Assembly (NCBI GenBank): GCA_964360255.1
Contig: CAYHVK010000016.1
Span: 9,712 to 73,711 of the forward strand
Source of the DNA: CAYHVK01 sp964360255
GTDB lineage: Bacteria; Bdellovibrionota; Bdellovibrionia; Bdellovibrionales; UBA1609
Direction: 5' to 3'
Length of the DNA: 64,000 nucleotides
Made by a program: the position numbers and the translations under genes. The notes below the pieces were generated by a model that was not told the DNA's origin, made no database searches, and was given only the letters and a program-made list of their open reading frames with translations. Each line of letters starts with the position of its first letter. Position 1 is the stretch's first letter. Below, one piece after another: positions 32,387 to 39,840 of this stretch.

Positions 32387-34570
32387 ATGTTTCTCAGTCG
32401 TTTATTAGTGGCAGTTGTTTTAAGCCTTTCTTTTTCGATGCCCGCTTTCGCGCAACAATATTTTGCGGGAGCTCAAATGTCGGCTGGATACCAACCCTGG
32501 GGTTCAGGTGTATACGGTGGAGCACAAGGCTGTGTTGCTGATAACAGCAGCGGTGGACGTCGTATTCCAAAAGAAATCCAAGATATGGACGACGAAATCG
32601 ATGAAGTGAAGAAGAAACAAAAAGATGCTGAAAAAGAAGCACGTGAACTTAAAAAAGAAATCGATGCTTTGAAGAAAGTGACTGATAAAGGTGTTCTCGC
32701 GATCAAAACTGTTTTCAAGCCTAATTTGCAAACAGGTATTTTACAGCACGTGGGTTATGGAGCGGCTCAGCCTCTTGACGGTTCAAATACAAATTTAGCT
32801 AAGGCTTGTAACGGTAATTCACTAGTTGATTCTCCTGAGATTACTAATGGTGTGCCGGGTGATTGGGCCTCAACATACTGTGCTCGCGGTGTAGATGGCA
32901 GCGGAACTTTAGCTGCTGACGAAACTGCGGCTGCAACAGCTCCTGCAAGTGATAACTGGCAAGCTTCATGGGCTAGTAAAGTAGCAGAGTCACAAAATGT
33001 TATCGGTCGTATTGATAAGCAAGTATGTGAAGATACGGCTTACATTAAAGGTGACTACCGAGCCGACTTAATTAAAGGCAGTCGTTCAAAACAAGATTCA
33101 GTAGAAAATTGCAAAAATGCAGTTTATGAAATTTCAGGTAAATTGTCTGAACTTGAAGATCTTGAGCTGAAACGTAAAAATGCTCTTGATGATGCAAAAG
33201 CATTTAAAGATGAAGCGGCAGCGCTTAAAAAATCTCGTAATGCACGTAACAGAGAAATCAAAAAAGAAATTCGCGATGGCGATTACGAAGAAGATGAAGA
33301 TGACGATCGCACTCAAGCAGATTATTGCCCAACAGGTAATTGCCGTGGCGGTCAGCGTGTTTCATCAACAGACAGAATTATTTCTCTCGTTGGTAGCTTA
33401 GGTATTGCTGCAGGTTCATACTTTGGTTTGAAATCTTACGGTAATTCACAGAGAAAAGCCGCTCAGTATGCTTCTGATAAAAATGCTGAACTTGGTTGGC
33501 CGACATCAGTGCCGCAAGGTTGGGGATTGTCTCCTTACTCGGCATTCGGTCTTGCGCTTCCGATGGCAATGAACGGAATTTACGGGGCTACTTTCGGTGG
33601 CGGTATTGGTGGTAATGGTTGCGGCGGCTTCGGTGGTGTTGGCGGTATGGGCGGATGGCCTGGCGGCGGACAATACGGCGGCGGTGCATTCGGATATCCT
33701 CAAGGTTGGGGACCAAATGGCGGCGGCGGAATCATGAATGGCGGTTGCGGCCCTTGGGGTTGCACAGGTTATCCAGGTGGTTATCCGGGCGGTGGTTACG
33801 GAGTTCCGTATGCTAACGGCGGATACCAAGGTTACATGGGTTATCCGGGAATGAATATGCAGGGTGGACAATTTCAGGGAGCCATTGGTATCGGCATCGC
33901 TGGTGTTTACCAAGGCGGATACCAAGGCGGTTTCCCAGGTGGATACGGTGGTCAATTCGCTCCAACATTTAATTCTTATCCATATCCTGCAGGCGGCGGA
34001 TTCCAAGGTTATCCGGCAAGTCCGTATCCAATGGCGGGTGGTCCGATCACGGGTGTGTACAGTACGAATACAAATATTCCATATGTTCCAATGGGTGGAC
34101 AATTTCAGGGTGGTATGACTCCATTCTCGCCAACATATAGCGCGTATCCAATGCCAGCAGGTGGCGGATTCCCGGGTGGTTATCAGGGCGGCTACCAAGG
34201 CGGCTTAGGATTCCCGGGTGGTTATGGCGGAATGCCAGCACAAGGCGGATACATGGGCACATACGGCGGTTACAATCAGGTCTTGATGCAACAAGCAGCA
34301 ATGGCTCAAGCGCAAGTGCAAGATTATAGCGCGCGCTTACAGCTCACGGGCCGACTCAGCTCACAGATCACTCAGATTCAATATCAGATTCAGAGTATCT
34401 TAAGTGGCGCAGGTTCAGCGAGTGGTTACGGTTACGGCGGATACGGTGGAGTCGGTTACCCAACTGGTAATATCTTACCTTATCCAGGTACAAGCACTTT
34501 TACTGATCCGAATCTCAATACAACTACGACCGGCACCGGCGTGCAAACAGGACGTGGTCGTTTTAACTAA
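32387..34570 (+). CDS. Large secreted Gly/Tyr/Gln-rich repeat protein, function unknown
   Basis: The 727-residue protein has a signal peptide (ending AFA), a coiled-coil segment at about residues 60-105 (EIQDMDDEIDEVKKKQKD), a middle domain with Cys residues, a second helical segment around 245-305, a possible membrane or hydrophobic hairpin near 330-345, then about 300 residues of Gly/Tyr/Pro/Gln repeats (units such as GGYQGG, GGQFQG, PYPAGGGFQG). The last 40 residues are again less repetitive. No family recognised. Such Gly/Tyr-rich tails often mediate surface adhesion or assembly; that is inference. Confidence 0.75.
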   Translation: MFLSRLLVAVVLSLSFSMPAFAQQYFAGAQMSAGYQPWGSGVYGGAQGCVADNSSGGRRIPKEIQDMDDEIDEVKKKQKDAEKEARELKKEIDALKKVTDKGVLAIKTVFKPNLQTGILQHVGYGAAQPLDGSNTNLAKACNGNSLVDSPEITNGVPGDWASTYCARGVDGSGTLAADETAAATAPASDNWQASWASKVAESQNVIGRIDKQVCEDTAYIKGDYRADLIKGSRSKQDSVENCKNAVYEISGKLSELEDLELKRKNALDDAKAFKDEAAALKKSRNARNREIKKEIRDGDYEEDEDDDRTQADYCPTGNCRGGQRVSSTDRIISLVGSLGIAAGSYFGLKSYGNSQRKAAQYASDKNAELGWPTSVPQGWGLSPYSAFGLALPMAMNGIYGATFGGGIGGNGCGGFGGVGGMGGWPGGGQYGGGAFGYPQGWGPNGGGGIMNGGCGPWGCTGYPGGYPGGGYGVPYANGGYQGYMGYPGMNMQGGQFQGAIGIGIAGVYQGGYQGGFPGGYGGQFAPTFNSYPYPAGGGFQGYPASPYPMAGGPITGVYSTNTNIPYVPMGGQFQGGMTPFSPTYSAYPMPAGGGFPGGYQGGYQGGLGFPGGYGGMPAQGGYMGTYGGYNQVLMQQAAMAQAQVQDYSARLQLTGRLSSQITQIQYQIQSILSGAGSASGYGYGGYGGVGYPTGNILPYPGTSTFTDPNLNTTTTGTGVQTGRGRFN

Positions 34571-34571
34571 T

Positions 34572-34593
34572 AGAGATGCAGTTTCGCATCTCT
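34572..34593 (+). promoter_or_regulatory. Hairpin overlapping the amidohydrolase start codon
   Basis: AGAGATGC (34572-34579) pairs with GCATCTCT (34586-34593) around a 6-base loop. The start ATG at 34576 is inside the left arm and no T-run follows, so it may limit translation of the downstream gene or form a read-through-prone 3' hairpin for the gene before it. Confidence 0.5.
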
Positions 34594-35901
34594 AATGCAT
34601 TCGACAGTCATGTCCATTGGCAAGGAACTGGAGCTTTTCAAGAAAGGCTCCAGCTTCAAACTGTAAAATCCCTCGAAGATCTTCAAAAATTAAAAATCGA
34701 AAAGTATCAAATGTCGCAGGAATGGCTTTTGGGCTGGGGCTGGGACGAAAATAATTTCGCTGATGGCTTTCTGCCTACTCGGCAAAACCTAGACACAGTT
34801 TTTAAAAATATTCCCGTGGCTTTTACGCGTGTGGATGCTCATAGTTTTTGGGTCAACACAGAGGCTCTTAAGCGTGCAGGTTTGTTCTATAAGAATGCCA
34901 AGTCTGAAGAGGGCGGCACCATCCAACTTGATTTCGAAGGCTGGCCTACGGGGCTATTAATTGATTCTGCAACAAATAGCATTCGTCGGTTGATTCCCAA
35001 GCCAAATAGTTTTCAAATCAAACGCCACCTTGAATCAGCCCTACAATATTTTAATCGTGCTGGTATTACCCACATCCGCGATATGACATGTAATGAAGAG
35101 CAGTGGAATATCGCCGTCTCTTTAGCCGAGCAAAGTTCTTTCACTCTCGCCGTTGTACAAAATTTCAGCATCGACAATCTCGATCAGTTCGACAGCGCTA
35201 TAAAGTTGGCTCTTGAGGCTCGTAAGCGCCCACCGAGATTGATCAGGCCCGGCGCCATTAAAATTTTTTTCGACGGTTCATTAGGTTCTGAAAGTGCTTT
35301 AGTCAGCGCTCCTTACGCATCGGGGAGCGGTCGCGGTCTACAGATGATCGAGCGAATCGCTTTAAAGGAAATTATTCAGCGTTGCTGGAGCTGGGGACTT
35401 GATATTGCTATTCATACTATTGGCGACGAAGCGGCCCACCGTGTTGTACAGATCGCCAACGAGATTTGGGATCTGGGTCATGATGGCCGTTTGCATCTCG
35501 AACACGTTGAACTTTTGCGCAGTGAAACTATTCAAATGATGAAGGGCAAAAATATTCTTTGTCATTTACAGCCGAGTCACTGGCTCAGTGATAAAGTCTG
35601 GCTTGAAACTAAGCTGGGAGATTTAGCCCGATACGCTTTTCGCTGGAAGGAACTTGAAGACAATGACGTTCCGTTTTTCTTCGGCACTGACAGCCCGATT
35701 GAAGCGCCCTCGTTGATGAATACGTATAAAGCCCTGCTTGATGCCGCGGCTTCTGGTATCCCAATGCTAAAAACCGATTGGCAAAGTTATCACAGTTTTC
35801 CAGATGTAAAATGGACGCCCAATACCTACACTGAATTTACGGACGACCAAATTACTCAAGTCTTTTTTGAGGGCCGCTTAATTAATACGAAAAGCAATTA
35901 G
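34576..35901 (+). CDS. YtcJ-like metal-dependent amidohydrolase
   Basis: The 441-residue protein has the amidohydrolase landmarks: FDSHVHW near residue 10 (HxH metal ligands), FFDGSLGSESALVSAPY, AIHTIGDEAAHRV, HLEHVEL and FGTDSPIEAPSLM. YtcJ-family enzymes hydrolyse amide or ester bonds with two metals; the substrate is unknown. It begins almost at the HxH motif, so the N-terminal small-sandwich strands found in the usual roughly 540-residue members are missing. The start is 5 bases after the Gly-rich gene stop, implying co-transcription. No alternative upstream start is available. Confidence 0.8.
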   Translation: MQFRISNAFDSHVHWQGTGAFQERLQLQTVKSLEDLQKLKIEKYQMSQEWLLGWGWDENNFADGFLPTRQNLDTVFKNIPVAFTRVDAHSFWVNTEALKRAGLFYKNAKSEEGGTIQLDFEGWPTGLLIDSATNSIRRLIPKPNSFQIKRHLESALQYFNRAGITHIRDMTCNEEQWNIAVSLAEQSSFTLAVVQNFSIDNLDQFDSAIKLALEARKRPPRLIRPGAIKIFFDGSLGSESALVSAPYASGSGRGLQMIERIALKEIIQRCWSWGLDIAIHTIGDEAAHRVVQIANEIWDLGHDGRLHLEHVELLRSETIQMMKGKNILCHLQPSHWLSDKVWLETKLGDLARYAFRWKELEDNDVPFFFGTDSPIEAPSLMNTYKALLDAAASGIPMLKTDWQSYHSFPDVKWTPNTYTEFTDDQITQVFFEGRLINTKSN

Positions 35902-35908
35902 TCAGCCG

Positions 35909-36931
35909 CTAGAAGCCTGTTTTCTGCGTCGCCACACCGCTGTCTTTATTATCTTCCTTTTGTTTGTAAGCGACGTAGGCTGCGACGGCTCCGACAGCTA
36001 CCCAAAAAGTACCGCTTTTATAAAATGGTGCACTTTCAAAACTTGTACGAGTCTCAAGACGGTTTTGCGCCAGCGTTTTTTCACTCACATCCGTGAGGTA
36101 TTTATTTTTTACTGTTGGTAAATTGCCACCTGGTGCGCCGAGCATTGATCCTTCAGTATTTGCCACGCAATCACCAGCGAACAAGGCGGCTGCTGATGAG
36201 GACATTCCTTTATAAATTTCGGGCTTTTTACAAGAGCCTTCAACTAGAGAGGGCGAAGACGGTTTTACAGAATAAATTTTTTCAGCATTCACAATTTTAG
36301 TAAAAGGAGCTTTTGAATTCGAAAGCAATGTAAGGCGAAAATCACTTTTTGGCACAAGTACGGTAAAGCGTTTGAATTCAATTTTGCGCCCGTTGATAAA
36401 GCCTACACTGTAAGCGGAAAAACTTTTATTGAGCTGAATAATTTTAAATAAATCTTTGGCTTGAAGAGAGTCCCATTCTTTAATCAGCGGCGGAGGAAAA
36501 AGATTGTCGTCCGGGCGAAGTTTTGAATCAAATTGTTTAGAAAGTTTGAGGTATTCCATTCTTTTTTTTTCATTAATGGCCGTTTGAGCCACTCGCAAAA
36601 AAGCATGAAAAATCAGCTGACGTTCTGAATCTGACCAGTCGCTTTTGAAAGCCAAGGTGGTTACTTGTTTGTATTTGTCATAGGCCACTTCAACTGGCTC
36701 AGAAAGAAAGCTTTTCTCAGCTTCATCAAACGCTTGACGCAAACTTCGAGATGAAACTTCATAGGCAGGGTTTTCTAGCCATACACTCATCACGGGCTCG
36801 TACTCGGGGTGAGTTTTCAAAAAGGCTTCGTATTCGATATTTGAGAGGCTGCCAGACTGAATCAGTAGCTTCGCGCTCGCCGGTACAACACTTGTAGAAA
36901 TTAAGATTGTAAGAATAATTTTATTCACCAT
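35909..36931 (-). CDS. Exported protein of unknown function, last gene of the Tad-like operon
   Basis: The 340-residue protein has a signal peptide (MVNKIILTILISTSVVPASA), a helical N-terminal half with Arg/Lys/Glu-rich stretches, a strand-rich middle (KIEFKRFTVLVPKSDFRL), a Cys pair around residues 235-256, and a C-terminal membrane helix (GTFWVAVGAVAAYVAYK) with a short basic tail. The 5' end overlaps the preceding CpaB-like gene by 11 bases. No family recognised. Its position makes a pilus-assembly or periplasmic accessory role plausible. Confidence 0.7.
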   Translation of the reverse strand: MVNKIILTILISTSVVPASAKLLIQSGSLSNIEYEAFLKTHPEYEPVMSVWLENPAYEVSSRSLRQAFDEAEKSFLSEPVEVAYDKYKQVTTLAFKSDWSDSERQLIFHAFLRVAQTAINEKKRMEYLKLSKQFDSKLRPDDNLFPPPLIKEWDSLQAKDLFKIIQLNKSFSAYSVGFINGRKIEFKRFTVLVPKSDFRLTLLSNSKAPFTKIVNAEKIYSVKPSSPSLVEGSCKKPEIYKGMSSSAAALFAGDCVANTEGSMLGAPGGNLPTVKNKYLTDVSEKTLAQNRLETRTSFESAPFYKSGTFWVAVGAVAAYVAYKQKEDNKDSGVATQKTGF

Positions 36932-37403
36932 AAGTAATGCTCCTTTGTCTGAGCTTCGGTTTTTTTACCATTTCACTGTTTTGATTATTACGGCTTCGTA
37001 TAGAAACTAAGAATCGCCCACCAGCACCTAAAAGATCTTGCACAAACTGAGTCGGAACGAGCACGGCCCAAGTGCCGTCAGCCCGGATTCCGCGAATGAG
37101 TCTGACATTTTTCATAATAGCGATTTTTTGATTCTCTAAAAAGAGGTCCACCATTCCAAAGCGTCCGAGGATTGAGTCCAGACCATTAGAATTAATAACT
37201 TCAATGGGGACAAGAGAGAATCCAGAAGGGATAAAAGTATCAATGTCGGCCTGAGAAGAGGTCTCAAGTTGACGACCGCCCGGTGATTCTTTCGAGCCAA
37301 AATCAAAGGCGAGAGCTAATACAGTCGCGATAAAGACAAAAACCAAAGCTAGCTTCGTATTTTTATCGAGAGCTCGTAGGCGTTTTTGTAATCCGTTCAG
37401 CAT
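36921..37403 (-). CDS. CpaB/RcpC-like pilus assembly protein (short)
   Basis: The 160-residue protein has a membrane helix at about residues 17-33 and a periplasmic part with DTFIPSGFSLVPIEVINSNG and MVDLFLENQKIAIMKNVRLI. This matches the SAF/RcpC style of CpaB proteins (an FIP-G turn followed by strands), but is shorter than the usual 250-300 residues. CpaB supports the secretin of Flp pili. The gene overlaps both neighbours. Assignment is by local pattern, so moderate. Confidence 0.55.
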   Translation of the reverse strand: MLNGLQKRLRALDKNTKLALVFVFIATVLALAFDFGSKESPGGRQLETSSQADIDTFIPSGFSLVPIEVINSNGLDSILGRFGMVDLFLENQKIAIMKNVRLIRGIRADGTWAVLVPTQFVQDLLGAGGRFLVSIRSRNNQNSEMVKKPKLRQRSITYGE

Positions 37404-37521
37404 CGAGTTTCATTCTCCATGAGCTTAAAGTGTGAGCCGTTAAAATAATACAAAGCAAAAAGCTTGCCGTAATAACTAAAACAAATTCCATTAAGATTTG
37501 GCCGCGAGGGTAACGTACCAT
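37363..37521 (-). CDS. Small TadE-like pseudopilin-type protein
   Basis: The ATG at 37521, with AGGAG upstream, gives a 52-residue protein: MVRYPRGQILMEFVLVITA and a single hydrophobic helix, then a short polar tail. RGQxxMEFVLV resembles the start of TadE/TadF minor pilins (GQxxVEFA). It overlaps the preceding gene by 31 bases and the next by 41. It is small, but its pattern, ribosome site and position within a packed operon support it. Confidence 0.6.
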   Translation of the reverse strand: MVRYPRGQILMEFVLVITASFLLCIILTAHTLSSWRMKLDAERITKTPTSSR

Positions 37522-38243
37522 TTCAGATTTCTCCTTTCGATTGTGACATAACATTTACCGCTTATATTTTTATCTAAGGCTTTATTAAGCGGAGCCATTG
37601 ACGCCACTAATTTTTGAATGAGTGGTAGCACTAATGAACGAGTTGAATTTTTCCATTCCGCTCCTGACATTTGCACCGTCGAGAAAAAATCGACCGTTCT
37701 ATAAGGTGAAGCCACCTCAATGGCCGATTCTGGCTCAACGGCAAGACCATAAGGTGCAGCTGAAATATTGCGTGATTGAATTCTACTGCGGAGCTGAGTG
37801 TTCAGTAGTTGAAGCTCATACTGAGCTTTTAAAAGCACGCTCTGCTGCCTCGCTGCATGCTGGGTTTTTTGGTAGTAGACCGACAACATATAAGCTTTAG
37901 CAGCGGCAATGGCGTAGGGGTTGGCGGTGGACACAGCTTTCGCCATTCTCTGTTGAGCGAGAATCCAGCGCTTTCGAAGTTCAAGGGCCCGTGGGTTGAG
38001 CTTCAAAAGTTTTTCAAGGTTCTTTTTCTGACTCTCTTGATATTGCCAATTGATCTGGATGCAATTTTTTTTCAGTTTCAAATCATCTTGTAAGATATCG
38101 GTGAAGAAAGCGAAGAATAGAAAGGCCGAGAAGAATAAAGTAGAGATAAAAACTAAGCCTAATAGCGCGAAACCCTTTTCATTTCCTGCTCCATATTTTG
38201 TTCGTAGAAAGAGCGCTCGATTTCTATTTTTATCGGTGACCAT
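37491..38243 (-). CDS. Pilin-like membrane-anchored protein of the Tad-like operon
   Basis: The 250-residue protein has a charged leader of about 23 residues, then KGFALLGLVFISTLFFSAFLFFAFF, one hydrophobic helix as in pilin-like or TadG-type proteins, and a long helical periplasmic part with one Cys near each end. The ATG at 38243 overlaps the preceding gene by 85 bases; no other start codon lies before the hydrophobic stretch, so this overlap seems real. Function unknown; minor pilin or TadG-like scaffold is possible. Confidence 0.6.
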   Translation of the reverse strand: MVTDKNRNRALFLRTKYGAGNEKGFALLGLVFISTLFFSAFLFFAFFTDILQDDLKLKKNCIQINWQYQESQKKNLEKLLKLNPRALELRKRWILAQQRMAKAVSTANPYAIAAAKAYMLSVYYQKTQHAARQQSVLLKAQYELQLLNTQLRSRIQSRNISAAPYGLAVEPESAIEVASPYRTVDFFSTVQMSGAEWKNSTRSLVLPLIQKLVASMAPLNKALDKNISGKCYVTIERRNLKWYVTLAAKS

Positions 38244-38626
38244 TCAATGTTCCCTTTCTGATTCCATTTAAGTGTTTGAAAGCGCGTGACAGCGATTAAC
38301 CGAGCTTCAGCTTTTGCGAATTGCGAGGAATCAAATCTGTAGTGGCCCGTATAGTCTTGAATTTTCATCCATGGGGCTGAGAGCTTCAGTCTCTTCTGAC
38401 TTTCTATTTGGCAATTTCGATTTTTCTCGCTGGCGAGACAAATAACAAAACGATCCACTTCGTTATCTAAAATCAGTCTTGAGCCAGCGAGAATCAGCAC
38501 ATAAGCAAACGAGCCAATTAAAATCAGTAGACAGAAAGATCCAGCTAGCGCTTCGATTAAAGCTTGGCCCGCCTGATCTGTTTTGTTTTTATTTGTCTCT
38601 TTCTGATTTTTATATTCAGGCTTCAT
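38159..38626 (-). CDS. TadE-like minor pilin
   Basis: The 155-residue protein has a hydrophilic leader (residues 1-20) then AGQALIEALAGSFCLLILIG, the TadE-type pattern with a Glu early in the hydrophobic helix. The remainder is a periplasmic domain with two Cys (LASEKNRNCQIE region). TadE proteins are processed by a prepilin peptidase and help Flp pilus assembly. It overlaps flp by 4 bases (ATGA). Confidence 0.7.
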   Translation of the reverse strand: MKPEYKNQKETNKNKTDQAGQALIEALAGSFCLLILIGSFAYVLILAGSRLILDNEVDRFVICLASEKNRNCQIESQKRLKLSAPWMKIQDYTGHYRFDSSQFAKAEARLIAVTRFQTLKWNQKGNIEWSPIKIEIERSFYEQNMEQEMKRVSRY

Positions 38627-38883
38627 CTATTTTTTGCGGCAGCCGCTCCGCTCATAAAGTCACCCATATCGCGTTTTTTAAAATCTGTAGTCTCGACTTT
38701 CTCATGCTCGGCCACGCGAGATTCGCCTTGTAGGGCAGCTGTGACGTTGGCGAAGTTGACCTGCACGGTTTTATTCAGCACGCGCAAAACGCCAATGGTC
38801 CCGACAGCCATAAGGGCAACGAGAAGTAAGTATTCGATAAGGCTTTGGCCTCTTTGATTGCGGATAAGTTTAATAGATTTCAT
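38623..38883 (-). CDS. flp: Flp-type (class IVb) pilin
   Basis: The 86-residue protein begins MKSIKLIRNQRGQSLIEYLL: a short basic leader, Gly before the cleavage site, and the Glu-Tyr pair that defines Flp pilins, then a hydrophobic helix (LLVALMAVGTIGVLRVL). The tail is longer and more charged than in minimal Flp pilins. It would form the pilus fibre after processing. It is first of a six-gene, overlapping operon. Its ribosome site is inside a hairpin. Confidence 0.88.
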   Translation of the reverse strand: MKSIKLIRNQRGQSLIEYLLLVALMAVGTIGVLRVLNKTVQVNFANVTAALQGESRVAEHEKVETTDFKKRDMGDFMSGAAAAKNR

Positions 38884-38885
38884 AA

Positions 38886-38905
38886 CGACTCCATGGTTAG
38901 AGTCG
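38886..38905 (-). promoter_or_regulatory. Hairpin enclosing the flp ribosome-binding site
   Basis: On the reverse strand CGACTC and GAGTCG pair around an 8-base loop, two bases before the flp ATG. The GGAG ribosome site is in the loop end and 3' arm. The loop also has an ATG opening a four-codon frame that ends at TGA overlapping the flp start. Confidence 0.6.
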
Positions 38906-38909
38906 ATAG

Positions 38910-38936
38910 ATAAAGCAAAGGCTATGCTAGTAGCCT
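38910..38936 (-). terminator. Intrinsic terminator of the histone H1-like gene
   Basis: AGGCTA/TAGCCT stem (38919-38936) with a 6-base loop is followed on the reverse strand by TTTGCTTTA. It lies between the H1-like gene and flp. Confidence 0.65.
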
Positions 38937-39025
38937 AAGCGATTTAAAATGCTTTTAAGGAGTCGGGGCGGACGCTTGGCCGGTTTACTTTTCGGCTTGT
39001 CCGGACGGGAGCTGGCGTTAGCGAG

Positions 39026-39766
39026 TCATTTCTTTTTCTTAGCTGGTTTTTTAGCCGCCGCTTTTTTAGCTGGCTTCTTCACAGCTTTCACAGCTTTTAC
39101 TGCTTTAGCCGGTTTTGCTGTTTTTACCGGTTTAGAAGCTTTAGCTTTAGCCGCCTTAGCTGCTTTTTCTTTATCAGCTTTTGCTTTCTTTGCCGCCGCC
39201 TCAGCCGTCTTTTTAGCTTTGATTGCAGCCATTTTTTGAGCTTTAGCAGCTTTAAGAGCTTTCATTTTCTGCTTAGCTGCTTCTTTTTTCTCTTTCTGAG
39301 CTTCAGCTTTTTTCTGAGCTTTGATTTTGGCTGCAGCTTGAGCGAGCTTTTTCTTCTCTTGTTCTTTGTTGGCTTTAACGCGAAGAGCTTCACGAGCGGC
39401 TTGTTTGGCCGCTTTTTCAGCCAACTTCTTAGCTTCTTTTTCTTGGCGAACTCTTTCGCGAGCCGCTTGTTTTTCAGCTTTAGCTGCTGCTTTGGCTTCA
39501 AGTTTAGCCTGAAGCTTAGCCGCTTGGGCCGCTTGAGCAGCTGCTTGTGCGGCAGCCTGTTCTTGAGCGCGAACAGCTTTACGCTGATTCAAAATGCGAG
39601 TGAGAATCTCGTAGGCTTCAATACGAAGACCGTTGTCATACACAAAGCTATAAAAACCTTGAATTTCAGGGCTTTGGCGGAATTTCTTGGCTGATGTAGG
39701 GACGCTTTCAGACTGCTTGAAATCGATGAAACTGCCGTCTTTTGAAAGGTTTGGTTTGTTTGACAT
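39026..39766 (-). CDS. Histone H1-like Lys/Ala-rich DNA-binding protein
   Basis: The 246-residue protein has a non-repetitive N-terminal part of about 65 residues (QGFYSFVYDNGLRIEAYEILTR would be a folded element) followed by 180 residues made almost only of Lys, Ala, Arg, Glu, Gln and Val. The end has AKPAKAVKAVKAVKKPAKK-type PAKK/AVKA repeats, as in eukaryotic histone H1 tails and bacterial Hc1, BpH1 or AlgP proteins. It probably binds and compacts DNA or tunes transcription. The opposite strand is also open over long stretches because of the biased composition, but those frames have no support. Confidence 0.75.
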   Translation of the reverse strand: MSNKPNLSKDGSFIDFKQSESVPTSAKKFRQSPEIQGFYSFVYDNGLRIEAYEILTRILNQRKAVRAQEQAAAQAAAQAAQAAKLQAKLEAKAAAKAEKQAARERVRQEKEAKKLAEKAAKQAAREALRVKANKEQEKKKLAQAAAKIKAQKKAEAQKEKKEAAKQKMKALKAAKAQKMAAIKAKKTAEAAAKKAKADKEKAAKAAKAKASKPVKTAKPAKAVKAVKAVKKPAKKAAAKKPAKKKK

Positions 39767-39840
39767 GTTAATCTCCCATTTTGCCTTAGCTTTTGCGGCA
39801 TGCTAGTGTAACCGCTATCAAGAGTCAACGGGGGTTTTTA

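Noticed and set aside
33506..34198. Reverse frames inside the Gly-rich protein gene
   Set aside because: Low-complexity complement of Gly/Tyr codons (Thr/Ser/Ile/Trp-rich); no start signals.
39236..39694. Phe/Leu/Ser-rich forward frame opposite the histone H1-like gene
   Set aside because: It is the complement of Lys/Ala repeats. The hydrophobic appearance comes from complementing AAA and GCT-type codons.
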